Assembly: GCA_022496805.1 (NCBI GenBank)
Contig: CM040103.1
Coordinates: forward strand, 6,652,001 to 6,716,000
Direction: 5' to 3'
DNA length: 64,000 nucleotides
DNA from: Pohlia nutans
Taxonomy: Eukaryota > Streptophyta > Bryopsida > Bryales > Mniaceae
Shown here: one piece after another, positions 45,483-56,890 of the stretch
How the letters are laid out: every line of letters begins with the position of its first letter
Position numbering within the stretch: the stretch's first letter is position 1
Notes under the pieces: generated by a model
Database searches by the model: none
What the model saw: the letters and a program-made list of their open reading frames with translations, nothing else
Told to the model about the DNA's origin: nothing
Translations under genes and position numbers: made by a program

Positions 45483-45760
45483 TGAGATTGGAAGATTTTT
45501 CTATTGACTCCAAAGTACTCTAATCTATGAGAAATAAAACACTGCTTTATTCAGAAAAGAAGCTAACAGTACACTGCGAGCTTGAGAGATAGTTCCAGCA
45601 CATGGAAGCTCCCAGCCAAAACTAAACAAGTAGCACCGCCAGGAAAGAGATGATCGGCTTGGTTTGAGGCCAAGAATAAGTACCCTCCAGGGAACAAGTT
45701 CTAAGGAAGGAACTACACGGGTAAAAAGGTAAAGTAGAAAGGAAAAATCTAGTGGTAACA
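45483..45760 (-). repeat. 5' LTR of the gypsy element (278 bp, internally deleted)
   Basis: Compared with the 3' LTR it lacks about 102 bp, with CT at both deletion joints. In the aligned remainder I see only one substitution (TACTCTAATCT against TACTCTGATCT) and one extra A. GTAT follows directly at 45761-45764. Confidence 0.92.
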
Positions 45761-45764
45761 GTAT

Positions 45765-47192
45765 CAAGCTATGAATTGGACTAATCGTGGGAAAGGATTT
45801 CCCATGGACAGTAATGAATCAATTGCTACTCTAGTAAAGAATGGGATGAGAGAGAAAGAAGCAAAGGAATGTCAATCTGCCCTCATTTCTTTTCCCTTTG
45901 TCGTTCAAGAGGAATGGCCCAATTCTAGAGAGGATGGGAAGGATGGTCAACACTTCAACCTTACACAGATTCCATCTGATGTTGAGGTTGACAAATATGG
46001 CTTTTCCTTTGATTACCAAATCGCAATCCTCTTTGAGATGGGGGAAAAGGAATGGGAAAAAGACACTATCATGTCTTTGGTAGAAAAAAGGCTCAAAGAA
46101 ATGAACATAGAGCTTGGAAATGTCATTGGAGAACCCATCGCATTTATGTGTTTCCACAAATCCACCAAATGGAATGGGGTGATCAAGTTGCACTTGAAAA
46201 CCTCCGAAATTGATGGAGTGGGGCTTCTCCAAGGGCTACGCCCATTCATCCTCAAACTAGATGATGACAAATTCAAAAGAAGCAAAGTTTGCAAGTCTTA
46301 TGATTCTCTTGCTTTGAACAACCTTCTTTCAATCAAAGTCACTAGTGATGAACTAGAATTCAAGGAGTGGTATGAATTGTTTACAAACATGGTTGAGGAA
46401 AGTTTCAAGAAAGGATTAGAATATGAGATAACGAATATTCAAAAAATATATATATATATGCTTGGGTAGTAGCCTCTTCCCCGGAACAAGCCCAAAGGAT
46501 GAAGGAGCATCAAATCAGCTACAACCACGAGATTTTGGAGGGAAAATTAGCGGATCGAGCAAACGCAAAAGGACGACATTGCAAGGAAGAACGCACTCAT
46601 CCTCATCGCCAAGAATCTCAACAAAACAAAGAGTGTTGAAGACATTGAAGCAAACATTGAAACTCACTTTGGACCAAAGAACGCGGTGAGTTTCTTCTTC
46701 AAAAGAGATGAGAAGAATGGCAAGCATTTAGGCTCTTGTAACATCCAATGCCTTAACGCAACGCTGTACAAGACCTTTGTCAAGAAAAGCGCAAAACTTC
46801 TTGGCAAACATGTAGAATTTACGGCTCATCCTAGAAGTCTAGATAGTGCGAATGCTCCCAATGCTGCTAAACTCACAAGGCTTGGGTTTAGTGATGTAAA
46901 CACTGCCCTAGCAAACACCATAGAAGCAATAGGAAACTCCACAAAAGAGACACCTCAAAATGACATTATGAAAGAGATAGTCGGAATTAGAGAAGAAATC
47001 TCTACCATGAAGAAAGAACTAAGAAGTGAGCAACTCCAAATTGCCGAAAAAGTTGCCGAGAGATCATCTTCGACCTTGTCCGCGCAAATGGCAATACTTC
47101 GAAGGCAACTAATATCCACGATGCAAGCCCTTGACGAGAAGAGTACTACCACTTTAGCCATTGAAGATGGCAACATGGACACGTCAAACTAA
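45765..47192 (+). pseudogene. LINE ORF1, main part (RRM-like and coiled coil)
   Basis: Continues the frame of 37401-37598. The first block (to about 46455) is open. A (TA)n run at 46447-46458 shifts the frame for about 100 bp (46460-46560), and a second shift restores it up to the TAA at 47190-47192. An RRM-like fold is suggested at 46590-46840 by ALILIAKNLNK (RNP2-like), VEDIEANIETHFG and KHLGSCNIQCLNA (RNP1-like). A coiled coil follows (EIVGIREEISTMKKEL and heptads to QALDEK, about 46970-47140). RRM plus coiled coil is the common build of LINE ORF1 proteins, which bind element RNA. Other parts are not recognised. Confidence 0.65.
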
Positions 47193-47714
47193 TTTGGTCA
47201 AAAAACGCTCCGGCCAATCTAAATATAATAGTATATTTACACACTACCAAAAGAGTAATAATAAAAAAAACAAAAAAGAAGAAAAAAATATTAAAAAACA
47301 AAAATACTAATATAGTATCTATACATGCTAAAATATATACTAAAAAACCACCAAAATACATAAAATAAAACAATAAAAAAAACCACCAAAAAATATCTCA
47401 AAAAATCAAAAACAAAAACAAAAAAACACACTAAAACTAAAAAACAACAAAAAACCCCCTAGACAAAAATGGCCTCGGCCTACCGGCCTCGACCAAAAAA
47501 AGAATATCCATAACAAAATAAAAACACACTATACAACAACAGAAATATTCCACAAGACACCAATCGAACCCAACAACAAAATACTAACAAAACACACCCC
47601 AAATACAAATGAACAAAAATATATACAAACCATTCAAAACAAAATAAAACAAAAAATATACAAAAAAAACAACAATCTAAACACATAACAAACCCTAAAA
47701 CCAAAAAATCCCCT
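47193..47714 (+). other. G-depleted spacer between LINE ORF1 and ORF2
   Basis: The plus strand consists almost only of A, C and some T, with runs such as AAAACAACAAAAAACCCC and very few G apart from GGCCTCGGCCTACCGGCC at 47470. No gene. It marks the start of the strong strand bias that continues through ORF2. Confidence 0.6.
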
Positions 47715-50700
47715 TTGTTATACTCATCCTATAAAACTAATAGTTTCTTTACTAAACAAAATAAAAAACCAAATCTGTTCAAAACCACATACAAATACCA
47801 GTACCCACACAAATATAAAATGTCTATAAAAAATCCAGTTCTACTACACCTAGTACTACTATCTGGTGACATTGAGACTAATCCAGGACCTATGCCAGAT
47901 TTATTAGCAGCACATCCATCTTCACATAAAAGACGCTGCAAAACATACATTATTCCCTGCACAATTAAACTCCAACCAGAATACCAACATCTTGCAAAAC
48001 AATTCTCACCCGAATTAAAAAACACACAAGAATCAATCACAAACTATCCACACCTTTCTCAATACATCTCTCAAAAACAAGACCACCTACCACCTCAAAT
48101 ACTATATGCACTTATTACCACAATTAGTCCTTCATTGGAAACATGTGACAATATGTTAATACAAACACCAGACCCTGACTGGACATCAATACTTTTACAA
48201 AGAATGTCTACACTGCAAAATCCACCTGAAAGACACATCTCTACACTACACCCACATACACAATTTATAAACTTAAACCAAAACATAATCAAACCATCGA
48301 ATTCCATCCACAAAGAAATCTACAAATTCATCAATAAACAGAATGAACCAATAAATCTCCAATCAATGACCAATAAATTCCCATTTCTACCAATAGAACT
48401 ACTCAATGAATCAATAAAATGCAATGAACCACTACATGAATACTCACACCCCCCTCCACTACCCGACATACCCATACACCAAAACCAAGAAATACAAACT
48501 ACAAATCACAACACACGTTTCATTACTTGGAATGCCTCATCCTTAAACACAGCACTTTCAAGTCTCCAAAATCTAATCTCCAACACACCAAATAACCCCG
48601 CAATAATCACAATACAAGAAACAAAATTAACCGCAACAAAATCTACTAAATATATACAGAACCTATTCTCTAATTACAAATTGATATTTAATAACACACT
48701 TGCACTAACAAGATGCATACAACAAAGACGGCCATATACCCCTGCCAAAGGAGGACTCTTTACACTTGTAAATGAAAAATATGCATACCCTGGCAACATT
48801 ACTAAAATCCCTACCCCAGCAAAAATATCACCATACTTACAAATAATAAAAATCAATAACTTACCATTACAACCATGGCTAATTATACACATGTACATGC
48901 CCTTACACATAGAAGACATCCCATATATACCAATAATACAACAAAATATAACACAACAAATTACAATACATCCAAACAACACATACATATTATGTGGGGA
49001 CTTTAATAGAGATATTGCCCTAATTGGACGTCAAAATGAATTCAACACAACACCACCCCAGATAGAAGACATAGAATGGCGTGCATTCACAGAAAACCTT
49101 CAATTTACATACATTCCAACAAATAGTCCATAGAGTAGACAAGGAGGCTTAAACTATAATCAAACCAGTTTAATTGATGGATACTACATCAAAACACCAA
49201 ATAATACTCCATACACATCAACCACTGACAATGACCATAATTTAAACTGAGACCACTCACCTGTCACACTGCATATACCACCAAATACACTATTAGCACG
49301 GCCCAAACCAATAGCAACTAAAAAACTACCTAGAATTTTAAACCCCATCCCAGCAGAAAATATTGAAAAATTTAAAACAGAATTTTTTGAAGAAAATGCA
49401 CTCCAAAATAAACGACCTCACCACAATACTTACGAATGACCAACTAACAGACGCCCAGTGGCAAACATCCTGTACAAAATTAGATCAAATGATACAAAAA
49501 ATATCAGACAAAATCCAAGAAACTTGTAGTGCACCACTCCTCCCAACACTAACAAATCGTATGTCTCTCCAAGGAAGTTTTTTACCCAGAAAACTACAAA
49601 GAAAATGGAAAAAACACCTATCTACATATCATCTAATCAGAAAAGCAATTTACGTAACAAAAAACACACCAAACTGGAAATTACACCCAATCATAGAAGA
49701 ACTAAAAAATCATACTCATATCACCATTCCCCCTCCGCCAAATCAAGAACATAACCAACAAGAATGGATTAAAACATTAGCAAAACTGGCTAAAACCGCA
49801 AACATACAAGCCCGTAAAATTACTACAAAATACACCCAAGATTGTATCAAAAAAGCCATATCAAAATATAGACAACTATATGAAAAAAGCCCAAAGAAAG
49901 TAAATAAGAAAGTCTTCAAAAACCAAGAAGTACCACCACTAGACTGCATCATGGATAGAAACAATAATATACTAACCAGCCCAGAAGACATAGCAAATGA
50001 AATTTACATATAACAATCAATTAGCGACAGACCCACGGTCCCAACATGTTATTACCAACCAGAGCACCCACCACAATGTACATGCGGAGTTAGACAATAC
50101 CCATGGCATGATCTAGACAGATTTGTCATAGATAAAAGGGGAAATCCAGAAACTCCATTACACGAATACCTAGACCAAGAAACATACGACATATGTCTAA
50201 AACACTTAGCCAACAACAAAACACCGGGTCCAGACAAAATTCCAAATGCAATATTAAAAAACATGCCTGAAAGCTTTCATAAACTGCTCTTTCTATTCTT
50301 CACTCATTGCTACAAACAAAAACAAATATCAGCCTCGTGGAAAACTAGCCTAACCATACTACTATACAAAAAGGGCGACCCTTCACAATTACCCAACCAT
50401 AGACCCATTGCATTAGCAAACACAATTTACAAACTCTTCACTAGTACTCTAACATTAATACTATCAGCATACGGTGAAAAACATCAAATACTTCATGATA
50501 GCCAAGAAGGATTTAGAGCAGAAAGAAGCACATCCAGACAACTCCAACTCCTTATTGCAGCTCTAGAAGATGCAAGATTTACAAACCAAAATATATACTT
50601 ACTATACATAGATTTTAAAAATGCATTCGGCTCCCTAGACCACGCAAGACTACTTGCCATAATGAAGGACCTTGGTTACCCCGAAGATGCAGTAACGCTA

Positions 50701-53700
50701 GTTGGAAATATATACTCACAATCCACCACTATATTTACCGGCGAACACTTCGGAAAAAAAACAAAACCAATACCGATACAAAGAGGCACCATCCAAGGAG
50801 ACACGCTAAGCCCATATTTATTCCTCATATTCTTAGAACCACTACTACGGTGGCTACATAGAGGAAAAAACGGATACACATTTGGTACATCCAAACTAAC
50901 CATTAGCTCAGCAGCATATGCAGACGATCTAGCAGCTATCTCAAACAACCTCCAATCATTACAAATCCAACTAGAAAAACTAGACAAATATTGTGAATGG
51001 GCAGGAATGGACTTAGGAGTACAAAAATGCGCCATTACAGGATGTCCTAATAAATCCAAAACTAAACCTGAAACCTTTAAAATCCATATTCAAAACCAAA
51101 ACATATCTTACAGAAACCAACCAATACCGGTCTTACATCAAAATGAACCCTACGTATACTTCGGCATTCAACTAGTACCTTCACTAAAATGGAAACTCCA
51201 AACACACATCACCACAAACAAAATAATAGACCAATGCAAACAACTATCACATTGTCCTGCCACAATCAAACAAAAAAATTAGCATGGTTGACACCATCAT
51301 TAGAGCGAGTATTGCATACAGTTTTTATGCAGTACCATACTCTCTACCAACCATCAAAAAATTGGACAAAAAAATCATTGGAATCCAAAAATTAATATGT
51401 GGACTACCAAAATGTACAGCAAATGTAATAACCCAATTACCTCACGAACTCTTTGGTCTTGAAGCTTTCTCACTAAAAAACGCATACTTACAATGCATTG
51501 GTGAACAACTTCGAAACGCACTTAACGACCCGGGGAGGCTCGGTATAATATACAAAGGACTTATACATCACATATTAGCTAAATATGGAGGCGCGGAAGA
51601 AATCCCAAGAATCACAAAATATGATTGCATTAATTCACTAACTATACGTACATTATTTCTATTAAAAACGCTGGAGGAATTCATCTCAAAAGTACAAATG
51701 AAAATTTCCAACTACATATGACAGAATTGGAACGAGAATGGCGAGCACAATCATATGAACTTCCATATCTCACCCCCGAATTATCACTCAAACTTTTACA
51801 TAAATTACTAATCCATAACATTTACGAAATAAAACACATCACTCTTCCCAACGGAACAACCCTTATGACACCAGAAAACATACTACAAAACACCAACCAA
51901 ATTAGAAAAAAACGCACTTAAAATAGCTGAACAATTGTTTTGCTATCCAAGCTGCACACCAAATTGCCCACACCCATGCGCACGACACCCTCCCGCCGGA
52001 CGCTAAAACCAAGATACACCACAAACAATCAAAATTGACTACCTAGAGCACCAGATAACCCACCTCAACTACCAGCCCCACATCAACACCTCCACCCAAA
52101 CCCACCCCCCAACGTCAAAAACAACCCACTAAGATTTCCCATCAACATAATATTAGACCACAAAACTAATACCTCAAAAGATAAATATAAAATAACAAAA
52201 AAATATATAACATACTTATGTCAATGGACTCTCCAAAACAACGATACATACAACAAATGGATGCCACAAAGAGAACTCTTCCCCTTCAACCAACCAACAA
52301 TCATTACACACAACATTGAACTACTAACAGAATACTACACAAAACTACAACACAATCACTACAAAAAAATTATTAACACACACTTCACTCCTGAACAAAG
52401 TAGAGATGCAAGATTCATCCCGCCACCCACATCCACCCCGCTTACACACATACACATTCAAGAATGTAACCCGGAAAAAGATATTATTTCCAATTACGAC
52501 ACCATACAAATCAATAACGAACAAACCCACCTATTTGAAGATATCGGTAGACACCTTATCACAATACCAACCACAAGACTAAAATGGCTATGGCAACAAT
52601 ATAACAAAGTAATTTATAGCTCACACGGCCTAGTACCGCAAACACAATCATTTGAAAAAGAAGTAATATGGCTCTATCAAAGATACAACCATAAAATCCC
52701 CAGAAAAGACCCACTAAAAGCAGCACAACATACTCTACCAACAAGTATTTTGGACTCTATTATTACCTCCTTTAATATTTCTCACTCATACTTCTCTTCA
52801 CCAATAACATGTTCCACACAAATTTCAAAATTTTACTCTCCCTTTGCAAGAGATAAAATCTTTGGATCACTCGGTACCGCCTTCCAATACAAATGGAAAG
52901 GCATAGGCTACGCCCACCCACATAATGAAGAAACAGCCCAACAAGCAATTCACTGGGCACGACTGGCAGCCAAAACCGATCCAAATACCATCACTATACT
53001 GGTAATACTAGATACAAATTGGTACCAAAAAATTTCCCCACACACGGGGCCTTTTTTAGACACCCGTATAATTGCCCACTTCGCCGCAGATTCCATCACA
53101 TATGAAGAACCAACAATCCCACAAGAGCTATATAAACCAAAGACAGAACCCCTTGCAATCCCCGTCCTATGCATTCATCACCAAGATCACAACATTGGTA
53201 CACCATACCAAATAAATACAATTAAAGCAGCAATTGAAAACCTACAAATTCCACAATATCACATACAAAATGCTCCACGTACCCCCCACAACACACCGGT
53301 CAATAAAAATAAAAAATGGAACAAACTCATATACCCGCCTTCCATCAACCCAACCACTTTAAATACGCCACCCCTACCAAACTTTGTGACAAACACTACA
53401 CCTAAATTCCAACCACAACATAGCTACTATACCGATGGATCCTTCTTTCCTCCTGAACAAGCTCCCGACGGACATTGGAAAAAAGAAAAAGCCGGGTACG
53501 GAATATACAACTCTACAAAGGCTGACATGCAAATATCAGCAAGACTACCATGCCTACAAACATGTTTCTGAGCTGAACTAATGGCTATCCATAGAACACT
53601 TAGATTAATCACTACTAAATACCCAGACGAACCAGCACATATATTTACAGATTGCCTTAACTGCCTATACAATCTAAACACACACGTTAAACACCCAACC

Positions 53701-54882
53701 ACACACAACAATCACGCGGATAAAACCATACTAACAGAGATGGTAGAAATGTTAAAAACTCGTACTCAACCCACCACATTCCACAAAGTCAAAGCACATA
53801 TCAACATTGAAGGCAACGAACAAGCGGATAAACTTGCAAAAATGGGGGCCAGAAAAGAATACTTTAGAGCCACAAGTTCATATGAATATGCACATACAAC
53901 ACCATTTTATTTTCAAAAAGATATATGGCCAGGACCTATAAAACGGCCAGATAAAGGCCCCGTCAGATGCCTCCAAACATATCTAACCAAATACGACCAA
54001 GAAAATAACCTTGAAGAAATGGCAATCGAATTTCCCAACATTAGCAAATGGACCATGAACCCAAACATCGATAACGAACTATCCAATGCATTTTAGTCCA
54101 ATCCTACAATCACTGACTCACAAAAAACAATTATATTAAAACTTCGTACCGGCCAATACATGGGTAATGCTAGAAAACAACTATTTTTTGGTAGAGAAAG
54201 ATTCCCCTCAATGACATGCTCAATCTGTAACTCTGCAGATGCAGACACATGGCTACACGCACTTCTAAAATGTAGTCATCACCATATTCACGCCATTAGA
54301 GTCAAAAGACACAACAAAGCAGTTTGGGAACTAAGGAAATTAATCCTCTCATCACAAAAATCTAGATGTTACATCCTCATGAACGCAAGAACATTCAACA
54401 ACAACCCCCAAGAAAACACAGTACCCCCATGGCTGCTACCATGCTCATGTGAACAACAAAGATGTCATTGCAACGCTAGATTCAAACCAGACATCCTTTG
54501 CGTAAAAGGACTCCCATACAAATATGACCCACCATCACATCCATCAGACAACCTCACAATTCAATTTATTGAATTTACATACTGTAATGACAGATTCCCA
54601 CAAACAACAATAGATACTAAAAATCAGAAATACCAACCACTTATTAACAGCATTATTAATTTAGGATGGAAAGTTGACCCACTCATAGTCATCACGGCAG
54701 GAGCTAGAGGCACAACACATATCCCCTCAATGAAACTCCTCGAAACAAAATTTAAATTACCAGAAAACGCCATTAAACACACATTCAAAGAAATAAACAC
54801 CATTGCTATACATCATGCCGGATCAATTATTCTACATAAAAGAAAAATAGAAAATAACCAACCACTGCCAATAGATTACTGA
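47715..54882 (+). pseudogene. LINE ORF2: 2A-like motif, APE endonuclease, RT, RNase H, zinc finger, restriction-like domain
   Basis: The likely start is the ATG at 47820; GDIETNPGP follows at 47865-47891. The APE-type endonuclease spans about 48520-49270 (FITWNASSLN, IQETKL, LCGDFNRD, DHSPV). RT spans about 50330-51010 (KKGDPSQLPNHRPIAL, GFRAERST, YIDFKNAF, QGDTLSP, AYADDLAAI). A Cys-rich patch (CYPSCTPNCPHPC) lies near 51945. RNase H spans about 53420-53870 (YYTDGS, AELMAI, FTDCLN, NEQADKLA). CX2CX9HX4C is at 54217-54270. The final domain has KPDIL (54484), FIEFTY (54565) and a K..KY...GW.....GARG block, like PD-(D/E)XK nuclease domains of other non-LTR elements. Stops lie at 49131, 49248, 50011, 53569 and 54094, and frameshifts near 49360, 51282, 51718 and 51910. 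In a working relative this protein would nick target DNA and copy the RNA in place. Confidence 0.85.
47865..47891 (+). other. 2A-like ribosome-skipping motif GDIETNPGP
   Basis: The sequence LVLLSGDIETNPGP matches the D(V/I)ExNPG|P consensus of 2A peptides, with a hydrophobic stretch before it. It ends 24 residues after the ATG at 47820. By family knowledge, translation would release the short leader and continue with the Pro. N-terminal 2A motifs are known from trypanosome L1Tc/Ingi and some animal LINEs. Confidence 0.85.
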
Positions 54883-55245
54883 ATAAAACAAAACAAACAA
54901 ACAAACAAAAGGAAGGTAATGGTGAAGACCACTATTTTTTTTTTTTTCTGTTTTTTTTTTTTTTTTTCTGTTTGTTTGTTTGGTTAGCTCACAGTACACA
55001 CTTGTCTCAGGGAGATGGGACGGGGCCAGTTAGTTGGTACAAACTTTCCTGCCTATGAATAATTCACTAGCAGCACCAAGTCATGTATATCACAATAAAC
55101 GCTCAGACGGACTCCACAGGAACCAAACCCGGACCGCACAATTGTAACATAAACGCCCTTCTCCAACCAACCTTGGAACCATGAGTTGGCGACCACCAGC
55201 AAAACAAACACCAATTTATACCCGAACAAGTTCTAATTTAACGCA
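54883..55245 (+). other. LINE 3' region with a long A/C-T/G hairpin
   Basis: (AAAC)n at 54888-54910 can pair with (GTTT)n at 54968-54984. Between them lie two poly-T tracts. After 54985 composition returns to normal. The segment 55000-55245 is either 3' UTR or flanking sequence. Confidence 0.5.
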
Positions 55246-55430
55246 TTTTACTAGTGTTACTAGTATTTTATCTCTGGTTACTAAAGTGTCTACTCTCGAA
55301 AGAGGTGAGTAGTCTTATACCAATGGACCTTTGTCCGGTGGGCATTGGCTCATTGTCAAGACGAACAGACACTTTATTCACGCCGGCCTCAAAAGAGGAC
55401 CGGAGTTTATATCTATATCTATCTACTGCA
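55246..55430 (+). repeat. SINE-like dispersed repeat with (TATC)n tail, copy 1
   Basis: It shares TCCGGTGGGCATTGGCTCAT, GAACAGACACTTTATTCACG and GAGGACCGGAGTTT with 63485-63663 and ends in TATATCTATATCTATCTA. The short length, simple-repeat tail and dispersed copies suggest a SINE. The pol III boxes are weak. Confidence 0.55.
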
Positions 55431-55450
55431 CCAAAGTTTTTCTCTTGCAG

Positions 55451-55557
55451 TTGCCATTAAAGGATGGCTCGAGCTTGAAGCCAAGTATCCGACACAAGTG
55501 AGGATTATTTCAAACTACAAGGCGTTCAAGCAACTTTTGCCTAAGTGCTTCCAATGA
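55451..55557 (+). pseudogene. Orphan terminal exon (35 codons) of an unrecognised gene
   Basis: A good acceptor (TTTTTCTCTTGCAG, ending 55450) is followed by a frame reading AIKGWLELEAKYPTQVRIIS then NYKAFKQLLPKCFQ and TGA at 55555-55557. Composition is GC-balanced, unlike the flanks, and the amino acids look like conserved coding sequence. No upstream exon is visible: a SINE-like repeat and the LINE lie directly before it. It may be a gene 3' end cut off by repeats. The family is not recognised. Confidence 0.4.
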
Positions 55558-56249
55558 ACTCCTTCATTGCTCTACTTCATGGCTCTTCTATAGAAAGTCA
55601 CTAGTGTGGCAGAATAGAATTTCGTATTTGGGTGGCCAGGAACGGTATGATATATGTGACCGGGAGGAAGAGAGAAAAAAATTGTTTTCTAATGTGGAGT
55701 GTGATGATGATTTTGTGTAAATAAATTTTAAATATACATATCTATACATGCAGTGAGGCTTTTATGAACAGAACTACCTACTACTTATATTTAAAATTTT
55801 AAGACAGTAAAATGAAATCCATCTTCTCACAACATTAAATGCCACAAAACCAGGTCACTGGGAATAGTGCATGGATATACAGATATACCTGGATTTTATA
55901 TAAAAAACCTCTATATGCCTCATTGACCTCCAATTTCCAAGCTACGCGACCCTCAATACGTGAAAAAACTTACTCTATAAAAGTAATAACTAATAGTAAA
56001 TCATTTCATTTAATCATCTATTATTTAATTCAATAATTTAAGTATTCAATTCTCTTCAATATTTAGATAAAAATCATTTCAATAATTAAAATATTTCAAT
56101 AATACACTGTAAATAGTTTAAAATGTATAATTACAAAGATGCATTTAAATACAAGTCATTTTGATAATTAGATAATTCAATAACACACTGTCAATAGTTG
56201 AAATGTATAACTATAAAGATGTATTATAAAACAATTACATCTATTTGAT
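55558..56249. other. No gene seen; diverged tandem duplication at about 56098-56240
   Basis: CACTGTAAATAGTTTAAAAT with GATGCATTTAAATACA near 56105 recurs as CACTGTCAATAGTTGAAATG with GATGTATTATAAAACA near 56195. Confidence 0.35.
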
Positions 56250-56890
56250 ATATGTCATATGCATCACACTACACCCAATTTTAACAATTTTGCAAAAAAT
56301 TCACTAATTATTCATTTTTGTGATTCACTCTTGTAAAGTCACAAGCTTTAGTTTTGTGATATTTATAGAAAAATAATTAAAATTAAACATACTTAATTCT
56401 TTTAGGTGAAAATATTATATTTATTGTATATAATATTTATTTTGAATGTTGATATTTTTTTTAGATTAATTCAATCACTTTTAAGGCCATATTCGTTGTA
56501 TTGAGACTTTTCGCAGATTTTGGCTAGTTATATGAAAATTCATTTTATAAATAATAAATGAAACCAAAAAAAATTAATCCTCAAATAGTGATTCGAGAAT
56601 GAAAATTTAAAAGCTGGCATTGTAAAATATTTATAAAAAAATACTAGTAAAGAGATGAAACGGTTTATATTGGAGTTGAAGATAAAAATGAGATTGTAAA
56701 AAGTCTCAATATAATGAATATGGCCTTTTTGATTAAATAATTATTCTATTCAATTGTATATTTTTATTAATCATAAATAACAACAGTTACAATATCATTA
56801 AAAAATGTGATATTTTACACGGTGGATGTTTATTATAATAAAAAACATTTATTCACTATTTTATTCAAATCATTTTTAACGATGCACTAG
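56250..56890 (-). repeat. Unclassified dispersed repeat, copy 3, split by a MITE
   Basis: This is the reverse complement of the repeat at 27690-28100. The alignment breaks at 56483-56727, where a MITE is inserted, and resumes with TTGATTAAATAATTATTC. Confidence 0.6.
56483..56727. mobile_element. MITE inserted in the dispersed repeat
   Basis: AAGGCCATATTCGTTGTATT at 56483 pairs with AATATAATGAATATGGCCTT ending at 56727 with a few mismatches, and the pairing goes on through TGAGACTTTT. T-rich sequence on both sides hides the target duplication. Confidence 0.7.

Larger units (their letters stand above)
37599..45760 (-). mobile_element. Ty3/gypsy LTR retrotransposon, complete but defective, 8.16 kb
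   Basis: Two LTRs (37599-37977 and 45483-45760) begin TG and end CA and are flanked by GTAT (37595-37598 and 45761-45764). On the minus strand the order is 5' LTR, tRNA-Glu-type PBS, a 2.8-kb leader, gag with zinc knuckle, protease, RT, RNase H, integrase, polypurine tract, 3' LTR. The order RT-RNase H-integrase places it in Ty3/gypsy. The integrase has a GPY/F-like module and no visible chromodomain. The coding region carries several stops and frameshifts. Confidence 0.93.
45761..54985 (+). mobile_element. LINE (non-LTR retrotransposon), distal part after the gypsy insertion
   Basis: It comprises the rest of ORF1 (to 47192), a 0.5-kb spacer, a degenerate ORF2 (47715-54882) and a 3' tail with a hairpin. 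From about 47200 to the end the plus strand is strikingly poor in G and rich in A and C. ORF2 contains APE endonuclease, RT, RNase H, a zinc finger and a restriction-like domain. The 3' end is not certain and no target duplication was found. Confidence 0.85.

Noticed and set aside
49248..53571. TGA read as tryptophan in the LINE
   Set aside because: TAG and TAA stops and frameshifts also interrupt the ORF, and host genes in the window use TGA and TAG normally or not at all. Decay is simpler.
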